Shown here: one piece after another, positions 24,433-32,942 of the stretch | Layout of the letters: every line of letters starts with the position of its first letter | How positions within the stretch are numbered: position 1 is the stretch's first letter | NCBI GenBank assembly: GCA_964559535.1 | Contig: CAZLIC010000013.1 | Span: 15,146 to 79,145, forward strand | Length of the DNA stretch: 64,000 nt | Direction: 5' to 3' | Source of the DNA: CAZLIC01 sp964559535 | GTDB taxonomy: Bacteria > Pseudomonadota > Alphaproteobacteria > Rhodobacterales > Rhodobacteraceae | The notes under the pieces: generated by a model | The model's database searches: none | What the model saw: the letters and a program-made list of their open reading frames with translations, nothing else | Told to the model about the DNA's origin: nothing | Program-made: the position numbers and the translations under genes

Positions 24433-25506
24433 ATGACCGGCGTTCTGCCCGACAGCGCCCTGCGCAGCCTGATCGCCCGCGGCGCCATTGCCGCCGACCT
24501 GCCCGTGACTGCGGCACAGGTGCAACCCGCCAGTCTGGACCTGCGGCTGGGCCGCACCGCCTGGCGCATCCGTGCCTCGTTCCTGGCCGGGCATGGCCGC
24601 AGCGTGCAGGACAGGCTTGCCACCTTTGCCATGCACCAGATGGACCTCTCGCAGGGTGCGGTGCTGGAAAAGGGCTGCGTCTACCTGATTCCGCTGATGG
24701 AACGGCTGACCCTGCCTGCGGGCCTGTCGGGCGTGGCCAATGCCAAATCCTCGACCGGGCGGCTGGACCTCTTGACCCGCACCATCACCGACAGCGGCAC
24801 CGAGTTCGACCGCATCGCCGAAGGCTATCACGGCCCGCTGTTTGCCGAGGTCTGCCCGCGGTCGTTCAGCGTGCTGGTGCGCCCCGGCATGCGGCTGAAC
24901 CAGCTGCGCCTGCGCGACGGCCATGCCACGCTGACCGACGACGCGCTGCGCGCGCTGCACGCCGCCACGCCGCTGGTTGACGGCCCCGCCGTCATCGACG
25001 GCGGGCTGGGGTTTTCGGTGGACCTGCGGCTTCCGGGGCAGGTGGCGGGCTACCGCGCCAAGCCGCACAGCGGCGTGATCGACCTGGACCGCATCGCCCA
25101 CTATCCCGCCGCGCAATTCTGGGAACCGGTGGTGGCCGAAGACGGGCAGGTGATCCTTGACCCCGGCGCCTTCTACATCCTTGTCTCGCGCGAAGCCGTC
25201 ACGATCCCGCCCACCCACGCCGCCGAAATGGCGCCCTATCTGGCCATGGCGGGCGAATTCCGCGTGCACTATGCGGGCTTCTTCGACCCGGGCTTCGGCT
25301 GGGGTCCGGCCGGGGGCGCAGGGTCGCGCGGCGTGCTTGAGGTGCGCTGCCACGAGGCGCCCTTCGTGCTGGAACACGGGCAGGTCGTGGGGCGGCTGGT
25401 CTACGAACGCATGGCCGCGGTGCCCGACCGCCTGTACGGCACCGGCATCGCGTCGAACTATCAGGGCCAGGGGTTGAAGCTGGCCAAGCAATTCCGCAAC
25501 CCGTAG
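24433..25506 (+). CDS. dcd: 2'-deoxycytidine 5'-triphosphate deaminase (duplicated-domain form)
   Basis: Deaminates dCTP to dUTP in thymidylate supply. At 357 aa it is about twice the usual Dcd (about 190 aa). The N-terminal half carries NAKSSTGRLDLL and ITDSGTEFDRI. A second dUTPase-like half (about 190-345) carries HSGVIDLDRI, AGFFDPGFGWG and LEVRCHEAPFVLEHGQVVGRLVYERM. This double form is known in alphaproteobacteria. It begins 34 nt after tRNA-Pro. Confidence 0.92.
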   Translation: MTGVLPDSALRSLIARGAIAADLPVTAAQVQPASLDLRLGRTAWRIRASFLAGHGRSVQDRLATFAMHQMDLSQGAVLEKGCVYLIPLMERLTLPAGLSGVANAKSSTGRLDLLTRTITDSGTEFDRIAEGYHGPLFAEVCPRSFSVLVRPGMRLNQLRLRDGHATLTDDALRALHAATPLVDGPAVIDGGLGFSVDLRLPGQVAGYRAKPHSGVIDLDRIAHYPAAQFWEPVVAEDGQVILDPGAFYILVSREAVTIPPTHAAEMAPYLAMAGEFRVHYAGFFDPGFGWGPAGGAGSRGVLEVRCHEAPFVLEHGQVVGRLVYERMAAVPDRLYGTGIASNYQGQGLKLAKQFRNP

Positions 25507-25537
25507 GGCGGTGTTCACCCCGACAAAGGGGCCGTCG

Positions 25538-25741
25538 CTAGAACTTGCCCGCGATCTTGGTCGCCTTGCGCGCCTGCTTGGCGGCCCGGCGGGCGGACTT
25601 TTCGGCCTCACGGTCCCCCCCGCCACCCTCGCCCCGGGCAGGCTTGCTGCTGCCAATCGTGCGGTCCATTGCCGTCTTCACACCGCGGCGCACGAACACG
25701 CCCGCGATCATCGACACGATCTTGCTGATGATGCTTTCCAT
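25538..25741 (-). CDS. Small uncharacterised protein
   Basis: A 67-aa protein with an amphipathic or weakly hydrophobic N-terminus (MESIISKIVSMIAGVFVRRG), a Gly/Glu linker and a very basic, Ala/Lys/Arg-rich tail (ARRAAKQARKATKIAGKF). GGGGGCGACC precedes the ATG, which supports a real gene. It converges with dcd. I do not recognise a function. Membrane or nucleic-acid association is possible from composition only. Confidence 0.6.
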   Translation of the reverse strand: MESIISKIVSMIAGVFVRRGVKTAMDRTIGSSKPARGEGGGGDREAEKSARRAAKQARKATKIAGKF

Positions 25742-25822
25742 GGTCGCCCCCTGCCAGCTGCACAGCCGCCATTCTGCCGCAACGGCACGCCCCCGTCACC
25801 CCTGCACATGACGCGCGGCGCG

Positions 25823-26353
25823 TCAGCGCACGCGCAGATGCCGGGCAATGTCCTCCAGCGCATCCTTCTGGCGCGGCGAAAGGGTGCCACCACCGGCCAA
25901 CGCCACCTCTTTCAGCACCTGCATCACCGGCCGAAGTGCGTTGGACCCGTCAATCTGATACAGCCGTTTGGCCAGCCGTTCGACCGCGGGCTGCGCGCCG
26001 TTGCACCGGCCCACCAGCCAGTGGCCCAGCACCAGAATCTCTTCGGCGTCCTTGCCCACCAGCGCGAACTGCCGCACCAGCGCCTGCGTCAGCGCGCCCT
26101 TCATCTCGGACGAGGGCAAGCCGTCCAGTTCCACGAAGGCCAGCGCCAGGGCGCCGGTGGCGATGTCCACCCGCTCGATCCCGTCCACCGGGTGTGCGTT
26201 CGCCCGGCGCCGGAACCCGAACCTCCGCGCGGCATTCAGCACATCGGTTGCCGCATAGGCCAGTTCAGAGGCCACACCCGCCGCTGTTCGCGCGCGGTAC
26301 ATCCACCACAGCACTGCCGCCGCTGCTGCAGCAATGGCAATCAACACGGGCAT
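25823..26353 (-). CDS. Membrane-anchored uncharacterised protein, possibly TerB-like
   Basis: A 176-aa protein with one N-terminal transmembrane helix (about 2-20, PVLIAIAAAAAAVLWWMY) and a cytosolic helical domain (about 60-170) that resembles TerB/DjlA helical bundles in pattern (IATGALALAFVELDGLPSSEMKGALTQALV...). ATG at 26353 is chosen for the GGAG 6 nt upstream. An ATG at 26365 also exists. It is downstream of scpB on the same strand, separated by a GC hairpin. The function is unknown. Confidence 0.7.
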   Translation of the reverse strand: MPVLIAIAAAAAAVLWWMYRARTAAGVASELAYAATDVLNAARRFGFRRRANAHPVDGIERVDIATGALALAFVELDGLPSSEMKGALTQALVRQFALVGKDAEEILVLGHWLVGRCNGAQPAVERLAKRLYQIDGSNALRPVMQVLKEVALAGGGTLSPRQKDALEDIARHLRVR

Positions 26354-26374
26354 TGGCGACTCCACGCATTTGCC

Positions 26375-26394
26375 GCCCGCAGCGTGCTGCGGGC
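26375..26394. terminator. GC-rich hairpin after scpB
   Basis: Arms GCCCGCAGC (26375-26383) and GCTGCGGGC (26386-26394) face each other across 2 bases, so the innermost pairs must open. It sits between the scpB stop and the next minus-strand gene. There is no T-run on the minus strand, so a terminator role is tentative. Confidence 0.5.
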
Positions 26395-26448
26395 GGGCAC
26401 AGCGGTCAAGCCACAGCGTGCCGGCCGGGCGTCAGGCCGACGGCTGCG

Positions 26449-27084
26449 TCATTCCTCGAACAACTCCGACTGGCCCGCCATGTCTTCGCTTTCCGGGTCC
26501 GTTTCGCCCTGCCCCGGCATGGCGCGGCCGTCCAGCAGCCCCGCTGCCCGCAGGTCCTTGATCCCCGGCAGGTCGCGCGCCGATTCCAGCCCGAAGTGGT
26601 CCAGGAACGCCTCGGTCACCACGAAGGTCACCGGGCGACCCGGGGACATGCGGCGGCGCCCGAACCTTATCCAATCCAGTTCGATCAACTGGTCGATGGT
26701 GCCACGGCTGACGGCAACACCCCGGATTTCCTCGATTTCCGCCCGCGTCACCGGCTGGTGATAGGCGACGATGGCCAGCGTTTCGATGGCCGCGCGCGAC
26801 AGCTTGCGCGTCTCGACCCGTTCGCGCGCCATCAGGTGGCCAAGGTCGGGCGCGGTACGGAAGGCAAAGGCATCGCCCACCCGCACAACCTGCACCCCCC
26901 GCCCTTCGTACCGGCGGCGCAACAGCACCATGGCTTCGGCCGCATCGCAGCCCAGGGGCAGACGCGCGGCGATTTCGGCCATGGTCAATGGCGCCGAAGT
27001 AGCAAAAAGGATGGCCTCGACCATGCGCTCCTGCTCGGCCCGCGGCGGGGCGGAAAACAGCCCGGGTTCGGCAGCTTCGGTCAT
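26449..27084 (-). CDS. scpB: Segregation and condensation protein B
   Basis: Winged-helix subunit of the SMC-ScpAB condensin that compacts and helps segregate the chromosome. The 211-aa protein has two winged-helix units, with RMVEAILFATSAPLT near the start and AIVAYHQPVTRAEIEEIRGV and PGRPVTFVVTEAFLDHFGL as family landmarks. The acidic tail (ESEDMAGQSELFEE) is common in the family. Its ATG overlaps the scpA stop as ATGA. Confidence 0.95.
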   Translation of the reverse strand: MTEAAEPGLFSAPPRAEQERMVEAILFATSAPLTMAEIAARLPLGCDAAEAMVLLRRRYEGRGVQVVRVGDAFAFRTAPDLGHLMARERVETRKLSRAAIETLAIVAYHQPVTRAEIEEIRGVAVSRGTIDQLIELDWIRFGRRRMSPGRPVTFVVTEAFLDHFGLESARDLPGIKDLRAAGLLDGRAMPGQGETDPESEDMAGQSELFEE

Positions 27085-27866
27085 GGATTGTCCCGCCGCC
27101 GCAACAGGATGGGCGCAAAGGTGGATGACTGGCGCAATTCGACCTGCCCACGCTTGGCCAGTTCCAGCGAAGCCACGAAATGGGCGGCCATCGCCGACCG
27201 CCGCCGCCCCGGATGCACCGTCCAGCCCTCGGGCAGGAAGGACTCCAGGTCAGTCCAGGCCATTGCCGCCCCCACCAGTCCGCGCATCCGGTCCAGCGCC
27301 TGCTCCATGGTGAAGGTGTTCTCGCGGTCCATCACAAAGGGGCGGAATTCGTCTTTCGTGCGCAGCCGCGCGTAGGCGCGCAGCAGGTCCAGAAGGCCTG
27401 CCGTCCATTTGACGGTGCGCCGCTCGGTCAGCGCCTGGACTTCCCCGCGGGGAAAGAAATCGCGTCCCATCCGGTCGCGCGCCATCAGCTGGGCCGCCGC
27501 CTCGCGCATTGCCTCCAGCCGTTGCAGCTGAAAGGCCAGATGCGCGGCCATGTCTTCGGCGCTGGGGCCTTCGTCCGCCGGGTCGGGCGGCAGCAGAAGG
27601 CGCGATTTCAGGAAGGCCAGCCAGGCCGCCATCACCAGATAATCCGCCGCCAGCTCAATGCGCAGCTTCCGCACGCGATCGACATGCGCCAGATACTGCT
27701 CGGCCAGGTGCAGCACCGAAATTCGCCGCAGATCCACCTTCTGCGTGCGTGCCAGGGTCAGCAGCAGGTCCAGCGGCCCCTCGAAGCCATCCACATCGAC
27801 GATCAGCGCCTCGTCGGCCTGCCGTTCTTCGGTGCTGCGCGGGTCGTCGTCCCAATCATCCGCCAT
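27081..27866 (-). CDS. scpA: Segregation and condensation protein A
   Basis: Kleisin subunit that bridges SMC heads and binds ScpB. The 261-aa protein has the typical N-terminal VDGFEGPLDLLLTLARTQKVDL, followed by YLVMAAWLAFLKSRLLLP and a C-terminal winged helix. It lies between nagZ (25 nt upstream) and scpB (4-nt overlap) in the conserved argS-SPOR-nagZ-scpA-scpB order. Confidence 0.95.
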   Translation of the reverse strand: MADDWDDDPRSTEERQADEALIVDVDGFEGPLDLLLTLARTQKVDLRRISVLHLAEQYLAHVDRVRKLRIELAADYLVMAAWLAFLKSRLLLPPDPADEGPSAEDMAAHLAFQLQRLEAMREAAAQLMARDRMGRDFFPRGEVQALTERRTVKWTAGLLDLLRAYARLRTKDEFRPFVMDRENTFTMEQALDRMRGLVGAAMAWTDLESFLPEGWTVHPGRRRSAMAAHFVASLELAKRGQVELRQSSTFAPILLRRRDNP

Positions 27867-27891
27867 GTGGCCCCCAAAGCGGCAAGGCCGC

Positions 27892-28881
27892 CTAAGCTGC
27901 CGTCAGGGCGCGAAGTTCCGCTTCCAGCGCGGCGATGTCAACCGGAGCGGGCGTCCGCCGGGCGGCCAGCGCGCGGACGGCGCGTTCGGCGGCGGGCAGC
28001 GTCATCCGCCCTGCCGCCGCCACCACCTCCGCCATGTCCTCGCGGCTGCCGTTGCAGTGAAGCACCGCGTCGCAGCCCGCCGCAATGGCCGCCGCCGCCC
28101 GCACCGCAGGCGAGCCCGACAGCGCGTTCATCCCGATGTCGTCCGTCATCAGAAGCCCGTCAAAACCGATGTCGTGGCGGATGCGGGCAATCATGGTGGC
28201 CGAGGTGGTGGCGGGCGAGCCGTCGAGCGCGGCATAGACGACATGCGCGGTCATCCCCAAGGGCAGGTCGGCCAGCGCCTTGAACGGGGCGAAATCCGCG
28301 GCCAGTTCCTCGGCCGCCACCTCGGTGAAGGGCAGCGCGTGGTGGCTGTCGGCCACCGCCCGGCCATGCCCTGGCATGTGCTTGACCACCGGCAGCACGC
28401 CGCCGTCCATGTGGCCGTCGGCCACCGCACGGCCCAGCAATGCCACCGCGGCGGGATTGTCCGACAGGCAGCGGTTGCGCAGGAACGGGTGCGTTTCAGG
28501 GCGCGCCACATCCAGGCAGGGGGCGCAGTTGCCGTCGATGCCCACGTCGCGCAACTCTTGCGCGATCAACCGGTAGCGCAGATGCAGCGCGCGCGCCGCC
28601 GCGGCCCCGGCCTGCGCCACGAAATCCATCGGCGGCGTCCATTCGCGCCAGTGCGGCGCCCGCAGCCGCTGCACCCGCCCGCCTTCCTGATCGACGAACA
28701 CCGGGGCATCCCGCCCCACCGCGGCGCGCAGATCGGCGGTCAGCCGCCGCACCTGCGCCGGGGTTCCGATGTTGCGCGCAAACAGGATGAAGCCCCAGGG
28801 GTCGGCCTCACGCAGGAAGGCCGCCTCGTCGGCGTCCAGGTGCAGGCCCTGCACGCCAAGGATGGTGGCGCCCGGCGTCAT
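27892..28881 (-). CDS. nagZ: Beta-N-acetylhexosaminidase (GH3)
   Basis: Cytoplasmic glycosidase that removes N-acetylglucosamine from anhydromuropeptides during peptidoglycan recycling. The 329-aa protein has FVDQEGGRVQRL, the GH3 recycling motif KHMPGHG followed by the catalytic His in ADSHHALP, and the nucleophile Asp in MTDDIGM (about residue 247). It starts 4 nt after the SPOR gene stop, so the two are coupled. Confidence 0.95.
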   Translation of the reverse strand: MTPGATILGVQGLHLDADEAAFLREADPWGFILFARNIGTPAQVRRLTADLRAAVGRDAPVFVDQEGGRVQRLRAPHWREWTPPMDFVAQAGAAAARALHLRYRLIAQELRDVGIDGNCAPCLDVARPETHPFLRNRCLSDNPAAVALLGRAVADGHMDGGVLPVVKHMPGHGRAVADSHHALPFTEVAAEELAADFAPFKALADLPLGMTAHVVYAALDGSPATTSATMIARIRHDIGFDGLLMTDDIGMNALSGSPAVRAAAAIAAGCDAVLHCNGSREDMAEVVAAAGRMTLPAAERAVRALAARRTPAPVDIAALEAELRALTAA

Positions 28882-28885
28882 GGCG

Positions 28886-29839
28886 TCAGCGCTGGGTGAC
28901 GGGAATGCAGGCCGTCTGCTCGCTCAGGAAGGCCGCGCAGAACTTGCGGGCCTCGGTTTCGGTGTCAAACCCGTGGGCGCGCAGGCGAAAGAAGGTGCGC
29001 CCGCCGGATTGCGCGGCCTCGATCACCCGGCCCTTGCCCGCCATCAGGTCGCCAAAGCGCGCGGCCAGCTTCAGCCATTCCTCGCGCGCAAGGTCCTGCG
29101 TTTCAAAGGCGCCCAGCTGCACCAGGCGCGTACCCGGCTGCAGCGTGGCGGGATCAATTTCAGCGGGGGAGGTGGCCGGAGTCAGCGCAGCGGGTGCCGC
29201 CGCGGGCGCGCCTTCCAGCGACAGGCCAAGGTCGGGCACCGCGTCGGGCGCGGCGGGTTCGGCGGGCGTTGCGGCGCCGCCCAGCCAAACCGGCTTGGGC
29301 ATCGGTCGCACGAACCCGGCCGGCAGAGCCTGCACCTTTGGCGCGGCAACCGGCGTGCCGGTGCCATCCAGCGACCCGGACAGGTTCACCGCATCGGCTA
29401 CGGCCAGTTCGATGGCTGCCGCATCGGCGCCCGTCTCCAGTTCAAGCCCCGCATTGGTGGCCGCGCGGGCCGAGGTGTCGGCCGCGGGTGCCGCCATCGT
29501 GCCGGCCGCATCTTCCTCGGCCAGGTCCATCGCGGCGGGCGCCAGGATCAGCTGGTCGGCAGGCCCGGCCGCAGTCCCCTCGGCCGCCACATCATTCACC
29601 GCAAGCCCCTGATGTGCCGCAACTTCCCCGCCGGGGTCATCGGGGGCCACGCGCATGGGGCCTTCCATGGCGCGGACCACGGGAATGCCCGTCACGTCGC
29701 GCACGGCCAGGCGATAGCCCCACAGGCCCACCCCCGCCATCAGCCCCACCGACAGCACCGCAGCGCCCATCTGCACAACGCGGCTTGCGTGTGTGCCCAG
29801 CGCAGGACGCCCCAGTCCTTCGAAATCAACGTCAGCCAT
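28886..29839 (-). CDS. SPOR domain protein
   Basis: A 317-aa single-pass inner-membrane protein: a cytoplasmic tail (1-22), a transmembrane helix (about 23-45, VVQMGAAVLSVGLMAGVGLWGY), a long Ala/Pro-rich periplasmic linker, and a C-terminal SPOR domain (about 240-317) that binds denuded septal peptidoglycan. SPOR landmarks are RLVQLGAFETQDLAREEW and GGRTFFRLRAHGFDTETEARKFC. ATG at 29839 is preferred, with GAGG upstream. It lies between argS and nagZ. Confidence 0.9.
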   Translation of the reverse strand: MADVDFEGLGRPALGTHASRVVQMGAAVLSVGLMAGVGLWGYRLAVRDVTGIPVVRAMEGPMRVAPDDPGGEVAAHQGLAVNDVAAEGTAAGPADQLILAPAAMDLAEEDAAGTMAAPAADTSARAATNAGLELETGADAAAIELAVADAVNLSGSLDGTGTPVAAPKVQALPAGFVRPMPKPVWLGGAATPAEPAAPDAVPDLGLSLEGAPAAAPAALTPATSPAEIDPATLQPGTRLVQLGAFETQDLAREEWLKLAARFGDLMAGKGRVIEAAQSGGRTFFRLRAHGFDTETEARKFCAAFLSEQTACIPVTQR

Positions 29840-29918
29840 GCTCTGCCTCGAACCGCCGGGGTTATGCCCCCGTGCGTTTGCCTGTTTCACCCGGCCAAGG
29901 CGGCTGATCGTGCGATCG

Positions 29919-31643
29919 TCAGCGCATTTCCTCGACGGGATTGACGCCAAGGATAGCAAGCCCGGCCCGGATCACAACGCCCGTGGCGCGGGCCAGCGCG
30001 ATTTTGGCCGAAGTTGTGGCAAGATCGCCCTCCTGCACGAAGCGCAGCGCAGGCTCATCGTTGCCGCGGTTCCACAAGGCGTGCAGTTCCGACGCCAGTT
30101 CGTACAGGTAGAAGGCCACCCGGTGCGGCTCGTTCCCGCGCGCGGCAATCTCGACGAGGCGGGGCCATTCGGCAATCTTGCGCAGCATGGCGATCTCGGC
30201 CGGGTGCGACAGGCGCGACAGGTCGGGCGCAGGCAAGTCCAGGCCTGCCACCTTGCGCTCCACCGACCGCACGCGGGCATGGGCGTACTGCACATAGAAG
30301 ACCGGGTTGTCCTTCGACTGCTCCAGCACCTTGTCGAAATCGAAATCCAGCGCCACGTCGTTCTTGCGCGTCAGCATGATGAACCGGGTGACATCCGCCC
30401 CCGCTTGTTCCACCACGTCGCGCAGCGTCACAAAGGTGCCCGCGCGCTTGGACATCTTGAAGGGCTGGCCGCCCTTGTAGAGCTTCACCAGCTGGATCAG
30501 CTTGATGTCCAGCGGAACGCGGTTGTCCGACAGCGCCCCCACCACCGCCTTCAGCCGCTTCACATAGCCCGAATGGTCGGCGCCGAAGATGTTGATCAGG
30601 CTGTCAAACCCGCGGCTGACCTTGTCATAGTGATAGGCGATGTCGGGGGCAAAATAGGTCCACGACCCGTCCGACTTCTTCACCGGCCGGTCCACGTCAT
30701 CGCCGAAAGCCGTTGAACGGAACAGCGTTTGCGCCCGCGGCTCCCAGTCATCGGGCGTCTTGCCCTTGGGCGGCTCCAGCACGCCCTCGTAGATCAGGCC
30801 CTGTGACGCGAGCCGCTCCAGCGCGGCCTCGATCTTGCCGGTGCCGTACAGGGCCTTCTCCGACGCATAGACATCCATCGTCACGCCCAGCGCTGCCAGA
30901 TCCTCGCGGATCATGGCCATCATCCGGAGCGTGGCAAAGTTGCGGATCGTCACCATCCATTCGGATTCCGGCTTGTCCAGAAAGGCGGTGCCATAGGTCT
31001 CTTTCAGCGCCTCGCCCACCGGGATCAGGTAGTCACCGGGATACAGCCCCTCGCGGATTTCGGGTTCAAGCCCGTTCGCCTCGCGGTAGCGTTCATAGGC
31101 GCTGCGCGCCAGCACGTCGACCTGCGCACCGCCGTCGTTGATGTAGTATTCCCGCGTCACCTCGTGGCCTGCAAAGGCCAGAAGCCGCGCCAGTGCGTCG
31201 CCCACCACGGCGCCCCGCACATGGCCCACATGCATGGGGCCGGTGGGGTTGGCCGACACGAACTCGACGTTCACCTTCTGCCCGGCGCCCAGCGACGACC
31301 GGCCATAGTCGGCCCCCTGTGCCAGCACGGCCCCCGCCAGCCCCTGCCACACTTCGGGCCGCAGCGTGATGTTGATGAACCCCGGCCCCGCAACCGTGGC
31401 CCCTTCCACCCGCGCATCCGCCATCAGCCCGGCCGCCAGCGCATCGGCAATCTGGCGCGGCGGCAGGCCCGCGGGCTTGGCCAGCACCATCGCCGCATTG
31501 GTGGCCATGTCACCATGCCCGGCATCGCGCGGCGGCTCCACGGCCACAGCCTCGGTCGCCAGCCCCTGCGGCAGTTCGCCCGCTGCCTGCATCGCCGCGA
31601 TTTCGGCCAGCACCAGGTCGCGGATATCGTTGAAGAGGTTCAT
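29919..31643 (-). CDS. argS: Arginyl-tRNA synthetase
   Basis: Class I synthetase charging tRNA-Arg. The 574-aa protein has the N-terminal additional domain (1-110), the HIGH-type motif in GPMHVGHVRGA, the KMSKS-type motif in FKMSKRAGTFVTL, and a C-terminal anticodon-binding DALR domain ending IRAGLAILGVNPVEEMR. It heads the argS-SPOR-nagZ-scpA-scpB series. A cluster of three palindromes lies just upstream. Confidence 0.97.
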   Translation of the reverse strand: MNLFNDIRDLVLAEIAAMQAAGELPQGLATEAVAVEPPRDAGHGDMATNAAMVLAKPAGLPPRQIADALAAGLMADARVEGATVAGPGFINITLRPEVWQGLAGAVLAQGADYGRSSLGAGQKVNVEFVSANPTGPMHVGHVRGAVVGDALARLLAFAGHEVTREYYINDGGAQVDVLARSAYERYREANGLEPEIREGLYPGDYLIPVGEALKETYGTAFLDKPESEWMVTIRNFATLRMMAMIREDLAALGVTMDVYASEKALYGTGKIEAALERLASQGLIYEGVLEPPKGKTPDDWEPRAQTLFRSTAFGDDVDRPVKKSDGSWTYFAPDIAYHYDKVSRGFDSLINIFGADHSGYVKRLKAVVGALSDNRVPLDIKLIQLVKLYKGGQPFKMSKRAGTFVTLRDVVEQAGADVTRFIMLTRKNDVALDFDFDKVLEQSKDNPVFYVQYAHARVRSVERKVAGLDLPAPDLSRLSHPAEIAMLRKIAEWPRLVEIAARGNEPHRVAFYLYELASELHALWNRGNDEPALRFVQEGDLATTSAKIALARATGVVIRAGLAILGVNPVEEMR

Positions 31644-31717
31644 GTCATGTCCCCGTGATCCCGTTGGGGGTGCCAGAGGGGCGGGCGGCGGTCAAGGGCG
31701 GCCCGCGGGGCACCCGG

Positions 31718-31749
31718 CGCCAAAATCCTTCGTACGAAGGATTTTGGCG
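31718..31749. repeat. Perfect 32-bp palindrome, family I
   Basis: A perfect palindrome without a loop (16-bp half CGCCAAAATCCTTCGT). It has the same AAATCCTT core as the copy at 2-34, but with the order of GC clamp and core reversed. It is the first of three palindromes between argS and the nitronate monooxygenase gene. Confidence 0.9.
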
Positions 31750-31754
31750 ACGCT

Positions 31755-31787
31755 GGCCTAAAAGTTTTCTGCGAAAACTCTTAGGCC
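31755..31787. repeat. Palindrome, family I
   Basis: Arms 31755-31769 and 31773-31787 (GGCCTAAAAGTTTTC against GAAAACTCTTAGGCC) with loop tgc and a single A/C mismatch. The clamp and loop size match the other family I copies. Confidence 0.88.
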
Positions 31788-31792
31788 CGGAC

Positions 31793-31823
31793 GGCCAAGG
31801 ATTTTCGCAGAAAATCCTTGGCC
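31793..31823. repeat. Palindrome, family I
   Basis: A perfect inverted repeat with 14-bp arms (GGCCAAGGATTTTC, 31793-31806, and its complement 31810-31823) and loop gca. The arm differs from the copy at 2-34 only in the clamp. It ends 44 bases before the start of the nitronate monooxygenase gene. Confidence 0.9.
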
Positions 31824-31866
31824 TGGCGCGACAGACCGGGCAGTCTTCGGACGAAAGGAAACCGCC

Positions 31867-32937
31867 ATGTGGCCCGACGGACGCCTGTGCGACCTGCTGA
31901 AGATCGACCATCCGATCATCCAGGCGCCGATGGCCGGAGCGGCCACCCCGGCACTGGCGTGTGCGGTCAGCAACGCAGGCGGCCTTGGCTCGCTGGGCAG
32001 TGCCGAATGGGCGCCAGACCAGGTGCGTGCGGCGGCCGACGAGATGCGGGCGGGAACCAACCGTCCCTTCAACCTGAACTTCTTCATCCATGACGCCCCG
32101 CACACCGACCCCGCCGTCCTGCAGCACACCCGCGAACGCCTTGCGCCATGGTACCACAAGCTTGGCCTCGGCGACCCGCCCGCCACGCTGCCCGACATCG
32201 GACCCGGCTTCGATGGCGCGAAGCTCGCCCTTGTCCTCGACCTGCGCCCCCCGGTCGTCAGCTTCCACTTCGGCGCCCCCGGCCCCGCGGCGGTTACTGC
32301 GCTGAAGCAGGCCGGCATTCGGCTGCTTTCCACCGCCACCACAGTGGCCGAGGCGCGGGTGCTGCAGGCCTCGGGCATGGATGCCATCATCGCGCAGGGG
32401 TACGAGGCCGGGGGCCACCGCGGCGCGCACCACCCGCGCGCGCCGGGCGACGGTATCGGCACGCTGGCGCTGGTGCCGCAGGTCGCCGATGCCGTCACCG
32501 TGCCGGTGATCGCCGCGGGCGGCATCGGCGACGGGCGCGGCATCGCGGCGGCCTTCGCGCTGGGGGCCGCAGGGGTGCAGATGGGCACCGCTTTCCTGTC
32601 CTGCCCCGAGGCCGGAACCGACCCCGCCCGCCGCGCCCGCCTGCGCCGGGCGCAGGACAACGACACGATGATGAGCGACGCCTTCTCAGGCCGCGCCGCC
32701 CGCACCCTGCGTTCGCGCTATGCCGAGGCGATGGACGCCACCCGCGCGCCGCTGCCCGGCTTCATGCAGATGTACACGCTGTCCGACCCGCTGGTGACTG
32801 CAGGCGCCGAGGACGAAGCGAACTTCCACCTGTACGGCCAGTCCGCTGCCCTGAACCGCGAACTTCCGGCAGCCGACCTGATGCGCTGGCTGGTGAATGA
32901 TACGGCCGACGCTTTCGCCCGGCTGTCATGCCGCTGA
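31867..32937 (+). CDS. Nitronate monooxygenase family flavoprotein
   Basis: FMN-dependent TIM-barrel enzyme of the 2-nitropropane dioxygenase family, which oxidises alkyl nitronates such as propionate-3-nitronate. The 356-aa protein has the N-terminal IDHPIIQAPMAG, the catalytic histidine in GGHRGAHH (about 185) and the FMN phosphate-binding AAGGIGDGRGI and GVQMGTAFL. GACGAAAGGAAACCGCC precedes the ATG. It converges with lipA, 5 nt apart. The precise substrate is not known. Confidence 0.9.
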   Translation: MWPDGRLCDLLKIDHPIIQAPMAGAATPALACAVSNAGGLGSLGSAEWAPDQVRAAADEMRAGTNRPFNLNFFIHDAPHTDPAVLQHTRERLAPWYHKLGLGDPPATLPDIGPGFDGAKLALVLDLRPPVVSFHFGAPGPAAVTALKQAGIRLLSTATTVAEARVLQASGMDAIIAQGYEAGGHRGAHHPRAPGDGIGTLALVPQVADAVTVPVIAAGGIGDGRGIAAAFALGAAGVQMGTAFLSCPEAGTDPARRARLRRAQDNDTMMSDAFSGRAARTLRSRYAEAMDATRAPLPGFMQMYTLSDPLVTAGAEDEANFHLYGQSAALNRELPAADLMRWLVNDTADAFARLSCR

Positions 32938-32942
32938 ACGCC

